Assembly (NCBI GenBank): GCA_027596075.1
Contig: JADGJC010000276.1
Span: 1-55,589 of the forward strand
Length of the DNA: 55,589 nucleotides
Origin: Rhizophlyctis rosea
Lineage: Eukaryota > Chytridiomycota > Chytridiomycetes > Rhizophlyctidales > Rhizophlyctidaceae
Direction: 5' to 3'
Made by a program: the position numbers and the translations under genes. Shown here piece by piece: positions 22,202 to 32,616 of the stretch (position 1 is the first letter of the stretch; each line of letters starts with the position of its first letter). Below the pieces are notes generated by a model, which was not told where the DNA came from, did not search any database, and saw only the letters and a list, made by a program, of their open reading frames with translations.

Positions 22202-23671
22202 TCAATGTCCTTCGCCCGATTCTTCCGCCCTTCCCTCCGCAACCTCCTCATCTTCCCCAGCAGTTTCCTTCTTTTCCCTGCCACTCCGTTCCCCGGCATC
22301 AACTCCAATGAATAAAGCCCAAAGACCAAAATCGTACACTAATCGCAACACACCAGCCGTTGCAAAAGCCACCCAGAACTTGTCACCGGCACTGAGGATC
22401 CCCGTTATCGATGGTCCGATGGTACTAGCTACATTTCTCAACACGGATGTGACGCCCATTATAGCCGTCCGTTGTTCCGGCTTAACGATTGCCGCAATCA
22501 ATGCCGCCCGAGGTCCTTGGTCCATGTTGTTCAAGCCGATACGTGTTAGGAGAAGGATGAAGGTCAATGGGATGGTTTTGGGAAAGGGGAAGGCGAGTAC
22601 CGCTGCACTGCTGGGAATGTGGGTGAACACCATTGTGTTGACGAGGCCGATGCGTCGGCTCATTGGTGCGCCTAAGAGGGTGGCGAAGGAGGAGACGACG
22701 TAGGATGTTGATACGATGGAGCCCAATGTTGACTTTGGGAGGGAGTCGCCAAACTTTTGATCCATGTAGTAAGTTGTTAAGGTCATACTGACCATTCCGT
22801 CGGCTAGGGAATCGATCATGAGGAGGGCCCACAGGGTGAGGATTAGGGTGCGTGCGGTGCGGGATGGGGTTGGAAGACGTGGAGTTGGAGGGAGGAGAGA
22901 GGACGTCTCGGTGGGATCGGAAGGTTCATTACTGGCATTATCCTGAAGTAGTGGTGCATCTGATTGTGTATCACTTGTTGTGTCGGGCGCAACAATGACT
23001 GCGTCATCGGTTCTTCGCGTCAGTTCGCATCTCGAGCTCAGGAGGAAGTTGCAAATAAGATTGATTCCACCCATAATGGAATATGCCCAGAAACAAGCAT
23101 GGTAGGCTTCAAGGAGGGTCCACCCAGGTCGAGTCCGAAGAAATTCGACAAGCAGGCCAGAAAGCTCGAATCCAAGAGCCGAGCCTAGTGAGGCGGTCGT
23201 GACATACCATACAAGAACATCGGCACGGGTGGAAGTACTGGTAAGTTCGGAAAGCATGGACTCTTCGACAGCACGGAACGGCACAAAGTCCCCTCCGGTA
23301 GCGCTGACCACCCCAACAACGGCTGCAAAGAGGAGTAACCAGTAATTGTTGCTAGTGGCAAAGACTGCTCCACTAGCGACCATCAACACGCTCCCAATGA
23401 AAAGAGTTGAGCGCCGTCCCATGATTCGGTCTGCTGCCAGGGTCAGCAGGAGGGACATTATCACGTCGCCAATGATGGTGAGGGTCATGAATAGGCCGAT
23501 CCGCACATCTGACACACCCAAGGTGGCAAGAAAGAGGGCTAGAATTAGGGAGACGGCGCCAAAGGAGATCATCCTGCAGGTCCTACAGAAGATAATAAGC
23601 CATGCATCTGGTCCCGCCATGCACACTGAGCGGAGGCCAGACTCGTGGTAGAAGAAAGTGAGGATGTGCAT
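22202..23671 (-). CDS. Major facilitator superfamily transporter
   Basis: A single uninterrupted frame of up to 489 aa. Membrane helices are obvious, e.g. ISFGAVSLILALFLATLGVS, GLFMTLTIIGDVIMSLLLTL and LFIGSVLMVASGAVFATS. Between helices 2 and 3 lies the loop AADRIMGRRSTLF, which fits the MFS signature loop (Asp-Arg...Gly-Arg-Arg). A hydrophilic central loop of about 60 residues separates the two six-helix halves, and the tail is charged and cytoplasmic. The real start may be Met18 (MAGPDAW) rather than Met1, because the first 17 residues look unlike an MFS N terminus. The substrate cannot be told from sequence. It resembles uncharacterised fungal MFS proteins predicted at the plasma or vacuole membrane. 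Confidence 0.85.
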   Translation of the reverse strand: MHILTFFYHESGLRSVCMAGPDAWLIIFCRTCRMISFGAVSLILALFLATLGVSDVRIGLFMTLTIIGDVIMSLLLTLAADRIMGRRSTLFIGSVLMVASGAVFATSNNYWLLLFAAVVGVVSATGGDFVPFRAVEESMLSELTSTSTRADVLVWYVTTASLGSALGFELSGLLVEFLRTRPGWTLLEAYHACFWAYSIMGGINLICNFLLSSRCELTRRTDDAVIVAPDTTSDTQSDAPLLQDNASNEPSDPTETSSLLPPTPRLPTPSRTARTLILTLWALLMIDSLADGMVSMTLTTYYMDQKFGDSLPKSTLGSIVSTSYVVSSFATLLGAPMSRRIGLVNTMVFTHIPSSAAVLAFPFPKTIPLTFILLLTRIGLNNMDQGPRAALIAAIVKPEQRTAIMGVTSVLRNVASTIGPSITGILSAGDKFWVAFATAGVLRLVYDFGLWALFIGVDAGERSGREKKETAGEDEEVAEGRAEESGEGH

Positions 23672-24077
23672 TTTGGTAAAGTGCAGGAGTTGCCGGTCGA
23701 ACTTGGCTTCTGTACATCAGGATCTATGGGGAACTACCCTTATATTCTCCCCGGCATCCTCTGCAATTCCCCTTGATAGTGTGGATGCAGACTGCATTGC
23801 AAGGACTGGGTGTCTGGGAGTGCTGCGGAGATCATGGATGACATCAACGAAGAGGGAGATGATACGATTTGGCAGCCCCATTTTGAAAGTGGGGTACTTG
23901 TGCCCCATGCACTCCAGCCGGATCAATTACGTAAACAATGGATTGCTTGATTGATGAAACGATCGATAGACACGTTCGAAGGCAGCCTTGTTGGTAAACA
24001 AACTGAGCTGCCCCTTTCCCTTCCTCCCTGGCTTCCCTGCGCTTCCCTGCCTTCCTCTGCCAGACAGGACAATACAA
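23672..24077. promoter_or_regulatory. Divergent intergenic region, MFS / secreted protein
   Basis: About 400 bp between two divergent start codons, presumably holding both promoters. A pyrimidine-rich stretch (CT-rich, about 24,008-24,060) lies just before the plus-strand start, which is common for fungal 5' UTRs. No specific operator is recognised. Confidence 0.4.
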
Positions 24078-25151
24078 ATGTACAAATCTTTTACTTACCT
24101 CCCTTCTCTCCCGTCCTTCCTCCTCCTCCTCTTTTTCCTCTTTGACCTTCCCTCGGCGTCATGTACACCCCAGGCAACCCGTACAACTGTACCGCCCACC
24201 CCCTCCGCAACACCAACACCCGCCTGTAACCCATACATAGCCGTATGCCCTGGCGCAACCTGCTTAACGAACCCCGAGACCGGTCGACTGGACGTTATTA
24301 GCCCTAACACGTCCATGCTGGTTTATGCGAACAGTCCAGTCGCGATTTCCTGGCAGTAAGTTGAGACGTCAGAGTTGGTGCTCTCAGAAGGGGCAAAACG
24401 GGGACAAGTGGGCAATACCATACCTGCCATGTGGAAAAACGAAAGTCGAAAAGCGGTACAGAGCTACCAAGGGGCCTGTTGTTTTGTCTAAGACGACAAA
24501 CTAGGCGATGTACAGACGCTTTGAAGTAATGGTTGTGATAGAGCCTTTACAAATATACGGGCGCCAATGGCAAGACGCATAACAGGACGAGTGTCAATGA
24601 AATCTCGGAACAATCATCAAACAGCTGCTAACCTATGGCTTCACAATGAATCATCAGATACACGCCAAACGTAAACACATCACAATACCCAGTCAACTCC
24701 ATAAGTCTCTATTATCAACACTTAGACCAGTCCGTCACGACTTGGACACCAATAGGCAACGTCTCCGCTCGAGCTCTAAATTACACCTGGAGACCGGATA
24801 GTAGTGCAGTCGGAACAGGCGGCGCATTCGCGGTATGTCCAATTCTCACCCTCCGGGAAGGAGCCCGCATGGAAGATGTTCCCTAACTCCGTTCTTCAGG
24901 TCGCAGTATTACCAGATAACATCGGTCTAGGCGGCGCCAACGAGCCCGGCCAAACTGCCAGTTGTACGCCCAATGGATGGCCTGTGTATGGTGTTGGAAA
25001 GTTTCAGATAATTGCGCCGGTGCAGCTAAACCCGAAGGCGGATCCGTACCCGCCGAGTACAAATTCAGTAAGAGGGATGGACGGGTTGAAAGTGACCGTT
25101 GCTGTTTCGGGAGTCCTGCTTGGACCTTTTGTTTGGACACTGATTGTGTAA
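24078..25151 (+). CDS. Small secreted or membrane/GPI-anchored protein, unknown function
   Basis: Three exons: 24078-24356, about 24660-24834 and about 24900-25151, with clean GT-AG introns. The start at 24078 (MYKSFTYLP) gives a strong signal peptide, SFLLLLFFLFDLPSAS. A Thr/Pro-rich spacer follows, then a Cys-containing segment (CNPYIAVCPGATCL) and a folded region with several N-glycosylation sites (NTS, NVS, NYT). The end is a hydrophobic helix, LKVTVAVSGVLLGPFVWTLI, with almost no tail, as expected for a GPI-anchor signal or a terminal membrane helix. The layout recalls fungal surface proteins with an Ig-like fold followed by a C-terminal anchor, but I do not recognise the family. Confidence 0.65.
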
Positions 25152-25641
25152 TGGGTACGAATGCGTAGAACGATTTAGATTTGTGGGTTAACTTTTGTAC
25201 ATATCGTGATGTGGAGCGGTTTAAGGAAATTGATTATGTAGATGACTGAGGTATGCTGTAAATAGAAACCACCAGAGGCTCTCCCAAGTAAGGGGTTTGT
25301 TCAAACCTCGATTGTGCATGGCCATGCGTGGACAGGGAGGATGCGGAGGGGACCGGCGACCAACATCCAATTCATGGTTTGGCGTGAGTTACGTCTGCGC
25401 GTGGGAAGGCGAATCGACCTGTCTTTGCACGAGAGAATCATAAAAAGAGGCCGAAGCTACCAACCCAACAGTGCTAATGATAAACTCGCTCCGGAACCCA
25501 TAGTCATTTATTGTAAAGAAGTTACTGACACAAAGAACCCGTCAAAGTTCATTGACTATGAGCATGATGGCGCCGGCGACGTGCATCTTCAATAGCTTTG
25601 ACGGCTACGGAGTTGTAGCGACTTCGCTCACTGACGTCCTT
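25152..25641. other. Intergenic region
   Basis: 3' flank of the secreted-protein gene. No conserved ORF, RNA gene or repeat was seen. Confidence 0.4.
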
Positions 25642-25938
25642 TCATGCTTCAAGATTGTTTTGCCCATTGCCAGCTGGCGGTGCACTGGAAGGTCCAATGT
25701 CTGCTCCCGCTCCAACTGGCCCGTCCGCTTCTTGTCTCTCGGCTTGCCGTTTCTTTTTCTCCATCTTCTTCTGCTGCTTTCGCTCATGCTGATATAGTTC
25801 CAGGACCATCAGATGCAGTGCACTCGGCATGGGCGGGTGCTTCCGTTCTTTTGCGGCATTACGCGGCGACCGGTGTGAGACTTCGGTTTCGGCTTGACCT
25901 GCCATCCAAAAGTCAGTGTCATTCGTGGTGAGCATCAT
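25642..25938 (-). CDS. Possible small basic protein, unknown
   Basis: A 98-aa open frame. Its middle reads ALHLMVLELYQHERKQQKKM and is followed by a Lys/Arg/Glu-rich helix and a Gly/Ala/Pro tail. The charged-helix pattern looks like coding sequence, but no family is recognised. The plus strand is open over the same interval, so this could be chance. It could also be the terminal exon of a spliced gene. Treat it as tentative. Confidence 0.3.
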   Translation of the reverse strand: MMLTTNDTDFWMAGQAETEVSHRSPRNAAKERKHPPMPSALHLMVLELYQHERKQQKKMEKKKRQAERQEADGPVGAGADIGPSSAPPAGNGQNNLEA

Positions 25939-26162
25939 ATGGCGCTGTCACACACCACGAACGTCATCGTTAGCACGAGCTCTCTTTGCAATATGAAGGG
26001 CAAAGCATGCGACTTCATATCCAATGTCTCAACGTTCTACGTTTGCAGATGTTGAATAGAATGGATGATCTTGATACAGATGATCTTCGAACCGCAAAGC
26101 AACAAATTAAGGTGCAAAGACATTGTGATCGTAAGGCAACGGCTATTTCCTATGTTAATTGT

Positions 26163-27401
26163 TCACCACCGCAACTTTACAGATTCTAATGCATTCATGA
26201 TCCTCTCATCCGTGCCCCACCCCATTCTCGCCAGACTATCCTCAGGAATCTTGCTCCCAAACCCTTTCACCCACTCCAACAGTCCGTTCAACGCGTCCCG
26301 ACACTCCCGCGTCCGCTCTCTGGACGACAGGCCCCCAAACCAACGCTCCTTCTTAACACGAAAACATCCTGAGAATGTCGCGAAGTCTAGCTTAATCTTC
26401 CTAGCAGTCCTTTCAAGCACATCCGGCAGCAACACCGCGACGTTTGGAGCCAGGAAACTAAACATTACTTCCGGATCCGTGCATTCGCGGACGCTGAGGT
26501 CCTTCCCTTCGCGGCGTGCACTGGCAGATGCCCGGGCCGCCAACAACACCTTAACTACACTGACTCGACCAAGCCCTGCGGCAGTCAACAACGGTTCCTC
26601 GTCCTCTCCATAAACATCTGCCCCGCCTTCTATCAAAGCCGCCACGATTTCGCACGGAGAGTACTTCACGGCATACGTGAAGTAATTTGGTTTGACTGGC
26701 GCGTTCGCTTTTATGAATGTCTCTACCACCTCGATCTTCTCTTCAACGATTGCGGTGAAGAGTCGGTCGGATAGGAAGTTACGGGGGTACTCGTGGGCTT
26801 GGAGAAGTAAGGTAAGGACTTTTGATGTTGAAGCGTATCCCAGCGCGAACCCAACATAGGACCGCAGCTCAATCGCGCGAGTTTGACCACGCCTGCTACC
26901 ATTTCTGTAAAGCACCCGATGTTCGAAACAGGTGGACGACCAATGATCCCTGGCGCCGGCGACGAGTAGAAGGTGAACGATTTCAGCGTGATCTCCGTGT
27001 GCTGCGAGAAATAGGGATCTCCGCAAAAAGATTGTTTCCATATCAGGATCAGACCTCAGTACACGAAGAGCCGTTTGGGTGAGATCTAGGTCACCCCTAT
27101 CTACAGCTTGAAGGGAAATACGGTATTGACGTGTCGAGTTTTTGGGACTTTGGGGCTTTTGTTTTGCTGGGCGGCGGTGGCGGAGGCGAGAACGTCGGAT
27201 GTCCGAACGATTGGAAGATTGAGCTGGCTGACGACGAGAGTTGTTTCGGTTGGCTAGTCGTTGATGGTACTGGGCTGTCGCCTTGGCGGGATTTGTAGAG
27301 GTTGGAGGTGGGTCGCAACCAAACACACGCGTGCTTTCGTTGTCGGTTGCGGGCTTCATTGCTTGTTGGATCTGTGTAGATGTGAGATTGTGGGTTTCCA
27401 A
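26163..27401 (-). CDS. Ankyrin repeat protein, paralogue lacking the F-box-like region
   Basis: An intronless frame of 412 aa. Ankyrin repeats run through most of it: SLFLAAHGDHAEIVHLLLVA, ALGYASTSKVLTLLLQAHEY, KIEVVETFIKANAPVKPN, VAALIEGGADVYGEDEEPLL, GRVSVVKVLLAARASA. It aligns over nearly its whole length with the gene at 27,792-29,093, sharing ASTSKVLTLLLQAHEY/ASTTRVLTLLLEAHQY and the DPEVMFSFLAPNVA/KPDVMFSLLDPHVA ending. The N terminus differs. Where the neighbour has an F-box-like segment, this one has about 90 basic, Ser/Gln-rich residues. It therefore looks like a tandem duplicate that lost or replaced its 5' end. The true start may lie in an upstream exon. Confidence 0.7.
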   Translation of the reverse strand: METHNLTSTQIQQAMKPATDNESTRVFGCDPPPTSTNPAKATAQYHQRLANRNNSRRQPAQSSNRSDIRRSRLRHRRPAKQKPQSPKNSTRQYRISLQAVDRGDLDLTQTALRVLRSDPDMETIFLRRSLFLAAHGDHAEIVHLLLVAGARDHWSSTCFEHRVLYRNGSRRGQTRAIELRSYVGFALGYASTSKVLTLLLQAHEYPRNFLSDRLFTAIVEEKIEVVETFIKANAPVKPNYFTYAVKYSPCEIVAALIEGGADVYGEDEEPLLTAAGLGRVSVVKVLLAARASASARREGKDLSVRECTDPEVMFSFLAPNVAVLLPDVLERTARKIKLDFATFSGCFRVKKERWFGGLSSRERTRECRDALNGLLEWVKGFGSKIPEDSLARMGWGTDERIMNALESVKLRW

Positions 27402-27791
27402 AGATTTTTACTGGACGAAAGGTGTAAGTTAGCTTGTGAGCAAGCTTGTGAGACACGCCATTTGCCCAGTTGATATTGGAGGCACAGTCACTTGAGCTTG
27501 GCTGGCCATCAGTGTCCACAGTTTGAAAACCAATAGGTATTGATGGACACCTCAATGCGGTCAGCACAACAATCCGCCGGAAAAGCTCCTGCGCTGGTGA
27601 TCTGATCCTTGTTACAATCTGACCTCGTGTTATCTCCACACGCGTAAGAGCGACTGGTTGGTTCTGTTATGCATTTCATTCATGGGATATGTCAACGAAG
27701 TGGACCAAGTTGATCATTACCATACTCCGTTAGCGGACCACAACATCACTAACATTCTTTTCTATGTTGAAGTATGAATGCGACATCCCAA
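27402..27791. other. Short intergenic region between tandem ankyrin paralogues
   Basis: It holds the 5' flank of the downstream paralogue and the 3' flank of the upstream one. A minus-strand open frame (27,097-27,639) crosses part of it. That frame shows no F-box-like similarity, so the missing N-terminal domain is not simply hidden here. Confidence 0.45.
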
Positions 27792-29093
27792 TCATTCTGC
27801 CCTACTTTCCTTCGCGCTCTTGTACAACTCTAAATCACCAGCCGCATTCTTTTCTCCCAACCCGATTGCAAAACACAAGAACGCCTCTACATAATCCGCA
27901 AACTCACGCCGACGACCCCATCCTACATATCTATTCCTATATAAAGCGTTTGAGTTCATCCAAGCCGTTTTGACGATACCCGGCACCATGTCGGCCACGT
28001 GTGGATCCAATAAACTAAACATAACATCAGGCTTCATGTCCTCCGTCAAATTAATTGGCTGACCGTCCCGCTGTGCGTTGGCACATGCCCCAGCTATCAA
28101 CAACGACTTCAAAACATCTATTCGGCCTAACCTTGCGGCACCCCAAAGCGCACCGTCCCTGTCGCCATTGACGGACGCGCCTGCCCCGATCAATGCTCTA
28201 ACTATGTCGGGATGGGAGTATTGCGCAGCGTAGGGCAAACAGACAGATGTATGGGGGGCTCCCGCTTTCACGAGCGCCTGTACGACCTCAACCTTATCAC
28301 TAACTATCCCTGAGAAGAGTGTTTCCGAAAGGAGACTTTGCTGATACTGATGCGCTTCCAAGAGTAAGGTAAGGACCCGTGTCGTCGACGCATATTGTAG
28401 AGCACTGTCCCCATGAATACGGTGCCCGTAAATCCTCGGTTCAATACTACGGAGTTTGCCTCGTCTTCTGCCCGTCGTGAAAAGCACATGATGGTCAAAC
28501 TGAAATCCCCTCAAATTGCCGTCACTGGCACCAGCATCGAGTAGGAACTTCACGACTTCAGGCCGGTTTGCGTGTGCTGCCACATAGAGTGCTTCCCGCA
28601 AGATGGTTTGCTTCTCCCTGGCGTCGGATGTCACTACGTTTAGGATTGCGCTGACTGTGTCTACGTCCCCTCTATCGGCAGCGTGGTGAAAAAGATCGCG
28701 TTGATTTACAGGCCAGACGTCCAACAGGTAAGCTCGCAGGACGTGAGAATGCCATTCACTGAGAGCCCAGTCCCAGCATCGGGTCGCGCCCTTGGTTGAG
28801 TATCGCCAGCCGGCTTCAGCCCAGGCTACGTCACTTGCCGTGATGAGGGCGGAAGCGCTTTTGCAGGTGGCGCGCAATTTTCGGCTGGTGCTGGGCCCGC
28901 TGAGTCTGGCCATATAAAGGAAGAGATCAGGTGGCAACATTTCTACATTAACCCAGCAGGGGTGATAATTCTGCGTTTGTGTGAGCGTGCTTTTAGTATT
29001 GGAAGGCTCAGAAGGTTCGGTTGGAACTGCTCGATCTGGGGCAGGGAGGCCTGGGAGGGAAGGCGTGGGAATTGCAAGTTGGGAATAGACCAT
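27792..29093 (-). CDS. F-box-like/ankyrin repeat protein
   Basis: An intronless 433-aa frame. Residues about 50-100 form an F-box-like segment: LPPDLFLYMARLSGPSTSRK followed by LRATCKSASALI. It matches the gene at 20,197 in layout (VPDVLRMIAWYCDPLTSR...LRRSCKALQTYI) and in the following Trp-rich stretch (AEAGWRYSTKG...WDWALSEWHSHVLRAY versus AEASWRWFARSPYDLWKWA). Ankyrin repeats follow, e.g. EALYVAAHANRPEVVKFLLD, SVCLPYAAQYSHPDIVRALI and ALWGAARLGRIDVLKSLLIA. Proteins of this layout may act as SCF substrate adaptors, which is inference. The gene is divergent from the asparaginase gene with only about 125 bp between start codons. Confidence 0.8.
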   Translation of the reverse strand: MVYSQLAIPTPSLPGLPAPDRAVPTEPSEPSNTKSTLTQTQNYHPCWVNVEMLPPDLFLYMARLSGPSTSRKLRATCKSASALITASDVAWAEAGWRYSTKGATRCWDWALSEWHSHVLRAYLLDVWPVNQRDLFHHAADRGDVDTVSAILNVVTSDAREKQTILREALYVAAHANRPEVVKFLLDAGASDGNLRGFQFDHHVLFTTGRRRGKLRSIEPRIYGHRIHGDSALQYASTTRVLTLLLEAHQYQQSLLSETLFSGIVSDKVEVVQALVKAGAPHTSVCLPYAAQYSHPDIVRALIGAGASVNGDRDGALWGAARLGRIDVLKSLLIAGACANAQRDGQPINLTEDMKPDVMFSLLDPHVADMVPGIVKTAWMNSNALYRNRYVGWGRRREFADYVEAFLCFAIGLGEKNAAGDLELYKSAKESRAE

Positions 29094-29218
29094 GTTGTGC
29101 TGTTGCCATCATGTGGCAGGGCTGTGTGGCGCAGTCGCAGCCAGGGTCTCACACATGCACTGACACAGTTGTGCGATCATCTTGAAATCATCTTCCCCAA
29201 TCTTCTTTTGGACATTGC
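29094..29218. promoter_or_regulatory. Compact bidirectional promoter, ankyrin gene / asparaginase
   Basis: The two divergent start codons lie 125 bp apart (or 149 bp if the second in-frame ATG of the asparaginase, at 29,243, is used). Both promoters and 5' UTRs must share this stretch, unless an unseen upstream exon exists. No TATA box is evident. Confidence 0.45.
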
Positions 29219-32214
29219 ATGCTGATTACGGATATTGTTCCTATGTCCTCACCTCTTATTCCACCACACACGTCTGCTCTTATCTATGTCTCGGACGCAG
29301 TCAACGCAGCCGTATCGGCCGATGTGGCGGATGACATGGTGTTTACAAACATATCACGCGTTTTGGTCATCTATACAGGTGTGAACGACCACAAGCGGTA
29401 CACTGAAAGAAAACTTACAAAAAACTGTGCTATGATCTTGACAGGCGGAACAATAGGCATGAAACATACCCCGGAGCACGGATATAGCCCAGTTGCAGGC
29501 TACCTGTCCCAGACACTCGCCTCCATGAACCGCTTTCACGACCCTATAGGTTTCGCAACAGGGGCCGACTCTTTTGAGTTTCCGAGCCCTCGCCAACCGA
29601 CGCTTACGTTTCCACTTACGAATTCGGTCAACGTTCCACTGTCATATGAGAAGGGCGGTACTGCCGAGAAGTTCGAGGCGGTTGGAGGTGGCATGGAGGG
29701 CCGGACAGTCATCAATGGGACGCCGGTCATCAAAATGCGTAAACCAAGTCTTATTACGCCGCCTAGTTTGTATGGCAAGCGGATCCGCTACTCAATCTTA
29801 GAATACGATCCATTGCTAGATTCCGCTAATATGAGTGAGTCTTGGCCAACTGCTGTCATCCACGTCTTGGACATTCGAAACCCATTTCTGACGCTTCAAC
29901 ATGTTTATGCTTATCCCATTGCAACAATCATATATAGCGATGTCAGATTGGGTTAAGATTGCGACGGATATTGAGGTCAACTATCGGTTGTTTGATGCGT
30001 TCATCGTTTTGCATGGAACGGATACAATGGCCTTCACTGCTTCGGCTTTGAGTTTCATGCTGGAGGATCTAGGGAAGACTGTTATATTGACGGGATCTCA
30101 GGTATCAGTCACAAATGAGGCACACGGGACCATTTTGCCAATGCGTGACCCGCCCGTATCAGGTTCCGCTTGCCGAAGTACGGAACGATGCTGTTGACAA
30201 CTTACTAGGTGCATTGACTATAGCTGGTACGCGCGGGAAGGATATCCAAAACTCCTCTACATTCCTGAATATTGATGTTTCATTCAACCACCATAGGCCA
30301 TTTCGTCATTCCTGAAGTAGGGCTCTTTTTCGGCCATAAACTATACCGAGGCAATCGAGCCTCAAAGATTGATGCTGTAGATTTTAGTGCTTTCGAATCG
30401 CCCAATCTTCGACCTCTAGTATCAGTGGGTATTAATATAGGTGAGTCAAACAACGATCAAACTCTGCAAAATGCCCATCTCATCAAATGAGAAGACGTTT
30501 CATGGTCCGATATTCTCCGCCCAACCACGATCGCCCAATTCCGCGCCCACAAAAAGATGGACTCCTCTGTCGCCACCCTCAGGTTCTTCCCGGGCATCAC
30601 AGAGGCGACCGTGCGTGCCTTTCTATCCCCGCCCATCAGAGGGGTGGTTTTGGAAACTTATGGATCGGGTAACGCACCGAATAATCGTCCAGATATTTTG
30701 TTAGCGTTGCAGGAGGCTAGCGAACGAGGCGTTGTGGTTGTCAATTGTACACAGGTTTGCAACTTGCATTTGCGCCATCGCAATCATGATTGTATTGATA
30801 TGCAACGATGGCCTTAGTGTAAGCGCGGCTTGGTAACCGACATATATGCAACTGGGAAGGCCCTGCTGGCGGTTGGAGTTGTTCCTGGAGCGGATATGAC
30901 GCCTGAGGTACGCAAATGTTCGCCTCCTCGAATCCTGAAGTAGCTACCGCACTGTTTTTGACCCGAGCAGTGTGCCTTGACCAAACTTAGCTATCTCCTT
31001 GGCCACGGCTACCCCCCAGCAGAATGCCGCGCCCTCGTCCGTCGCAACCTTCGCGGCGAACTCTCCGTGCCTTCACGTCGACAGCGCTTCGCATATAATC
31101 AGGGTCAAGGACTTGTCCATAGCGTTATGTCCCTATTGGGCGGGGAGTCGGCTCGGAGTGGGTCGATTTCCGGATTAGGAGAGGCACCACCGTCGCCGGG
31201 TGGTGGATCTGGGGCCGTTCCTGCGGAGTTGGATATGGTGGGAATGGAGCGAGCACTGATACCAATGCTGATGTGTCATGCGGCAAGGGTGGGGGATTTG
31301 GCTGGCTTGAGCACGGTTGTTGGCGATTATGTGTCGATGATCAATATGGGGGATTATGATGGACGGGTATGTTTGGAATGGTGCATTGCATGCATTCTTC
31401 AGCGAAAAAGAGGACTGATTGCCAGCTTGTTAGACCCCGCTCCATATTGCCGCCAGCGAGAACCACGTTGCAATTATTGAGTTTTTGTTACGTCACGGCG
31501 CGACGGTGCATTCGCGGGACCGATTCGGACATTCTGCACTATGGAATGCCGCGACATTGGGACATCAAGAGGCGGTTAACATGTTGCGGATGGCTGGGGC
31601 GCATTTTGGGGAGAGTGAGATGGGGGACGTTGCAGGAATCATTGCTAGGTTAGTAGGAATGCTTGCTTGCAGAAGTTGCTGTCAATGGACAACAGTGTCG
31701 TCGTTTTGCTGATTACCCAAACGTCTCCAGTGCGGCAGACCGCAATGACCTTGATACGATAAACATATGGGTGGCAAGTGGAGCGGACTTGAACGGGGCA
31801 TTTTTAGACGGACGAACACCTCTGCACTTGGTATGTGAGCTACCGTGGTGTTATTTGCACTCTTGCGTTCAAAAAGCATGAGTAGCTGACTCTGCCTGGC
31901 AGGCTGTTTCGAATGGACATGTTAACATGGTCAAATATATTGTATCCTGCGCGGTGAAGTGCGTCGCGGCGGAGCGACGAGCTGCCATCATTGGGGATTC
32001 GGATGGCGCTTTAGATGAATCTCAAGAGAATAATCTTGGCAGTCCTTCACGTTCATTCGAAATGATTGAAATCAATTTAGAATCTGTAGATAGGTGGGGT
32101 CGGACGGCATTAGATGTAGCAAAAGATGAGAAGGGAACCGTTGGTCAGGAGATGGAGAGGGTTATTGGGAATGGAATTCAAGAGATTAAGGAGTTGATGA
32201 ACTCGGTGCAATGA
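29219..32214 (+). CDS. Type I L-asparaginase fused to C-terminal ankyrin repeats (ASPG-like)
   Basis: Hydrolyses L-asparagine to aspartate and ammonia. The fused architecture matches animal ASPG (60 kDa lysophospholipase family). Start at 29219 or the Met at 29,243. Removing a 65-bp intron joins VLVIYTG to GTIGMKHTPEHGY, giving the first catalytic-Thr motif TGGTIG. The second catalytic motif, HGTDTMAFTASALSFMLEDL, is at about 30,012. VPLAEVRNDAVDNLLGALTI, GNRASKIDAVDFSAFESPNL and LRFFPGITEATVRAFLSPPI continue the domain, and GVVLETYGSGNAPNNRPDIL carries the conserved GxGN loop. Ankyrin repeats begin near 31,430 (TPLHIAASENHVAIIEFLLR) and end with GHVNMVKYIV. All key residues of both motifs are present, so the enzyme should be active. 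Confidence 0.88.
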
Positions 32215-32616
32215 GATAGGGATATATGAAGTGGAAATCAGGGTAAACGTGTATATATTCATTTGTACATATGGTCAAGAAAGTAGCCCTCTCACTGAAC
32301 TGAATCACGCCGCGCATTAGCAAGCGCTACACCACATTCTGACACGTCATTTGATTGCCAGAACAAGATGTCTAAGCACATTCAATGTGCCACCGGTCCT
32401 GTGACGGAAGGAGGGTCAATTGGTACAGTTACCCCTAAGACAATGCGCTATCCATCAGCAATACATCGGCCAGAAATATCATTTACCTGATGCAAGTACA
32501 TCATCAGCCATGCCCGGTAGGCTTTGCCGTTCCACACTATCTCCAATTCTACCAGTGATAACTTGCTCCCCAATGTATGAGACCCTAAAAGGACAACCGG
32601 CAGGTTTCAGCTCAGC
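32215..32616. other. Intergenic region between convergent genes
   Basis: 3' flanks of the asparaginase gene and of the ubiquitin protease gene. No coding or RNA signal is recognised. Confidence 0.45.

Noticed and set aside
27097..27639. 180-aa minus-strand frame as a separate gene
   Set aside because: It overlaps the ankyrin gene in another frame, has no F-box-like or other motif, and ends in low-complexity proline runs.
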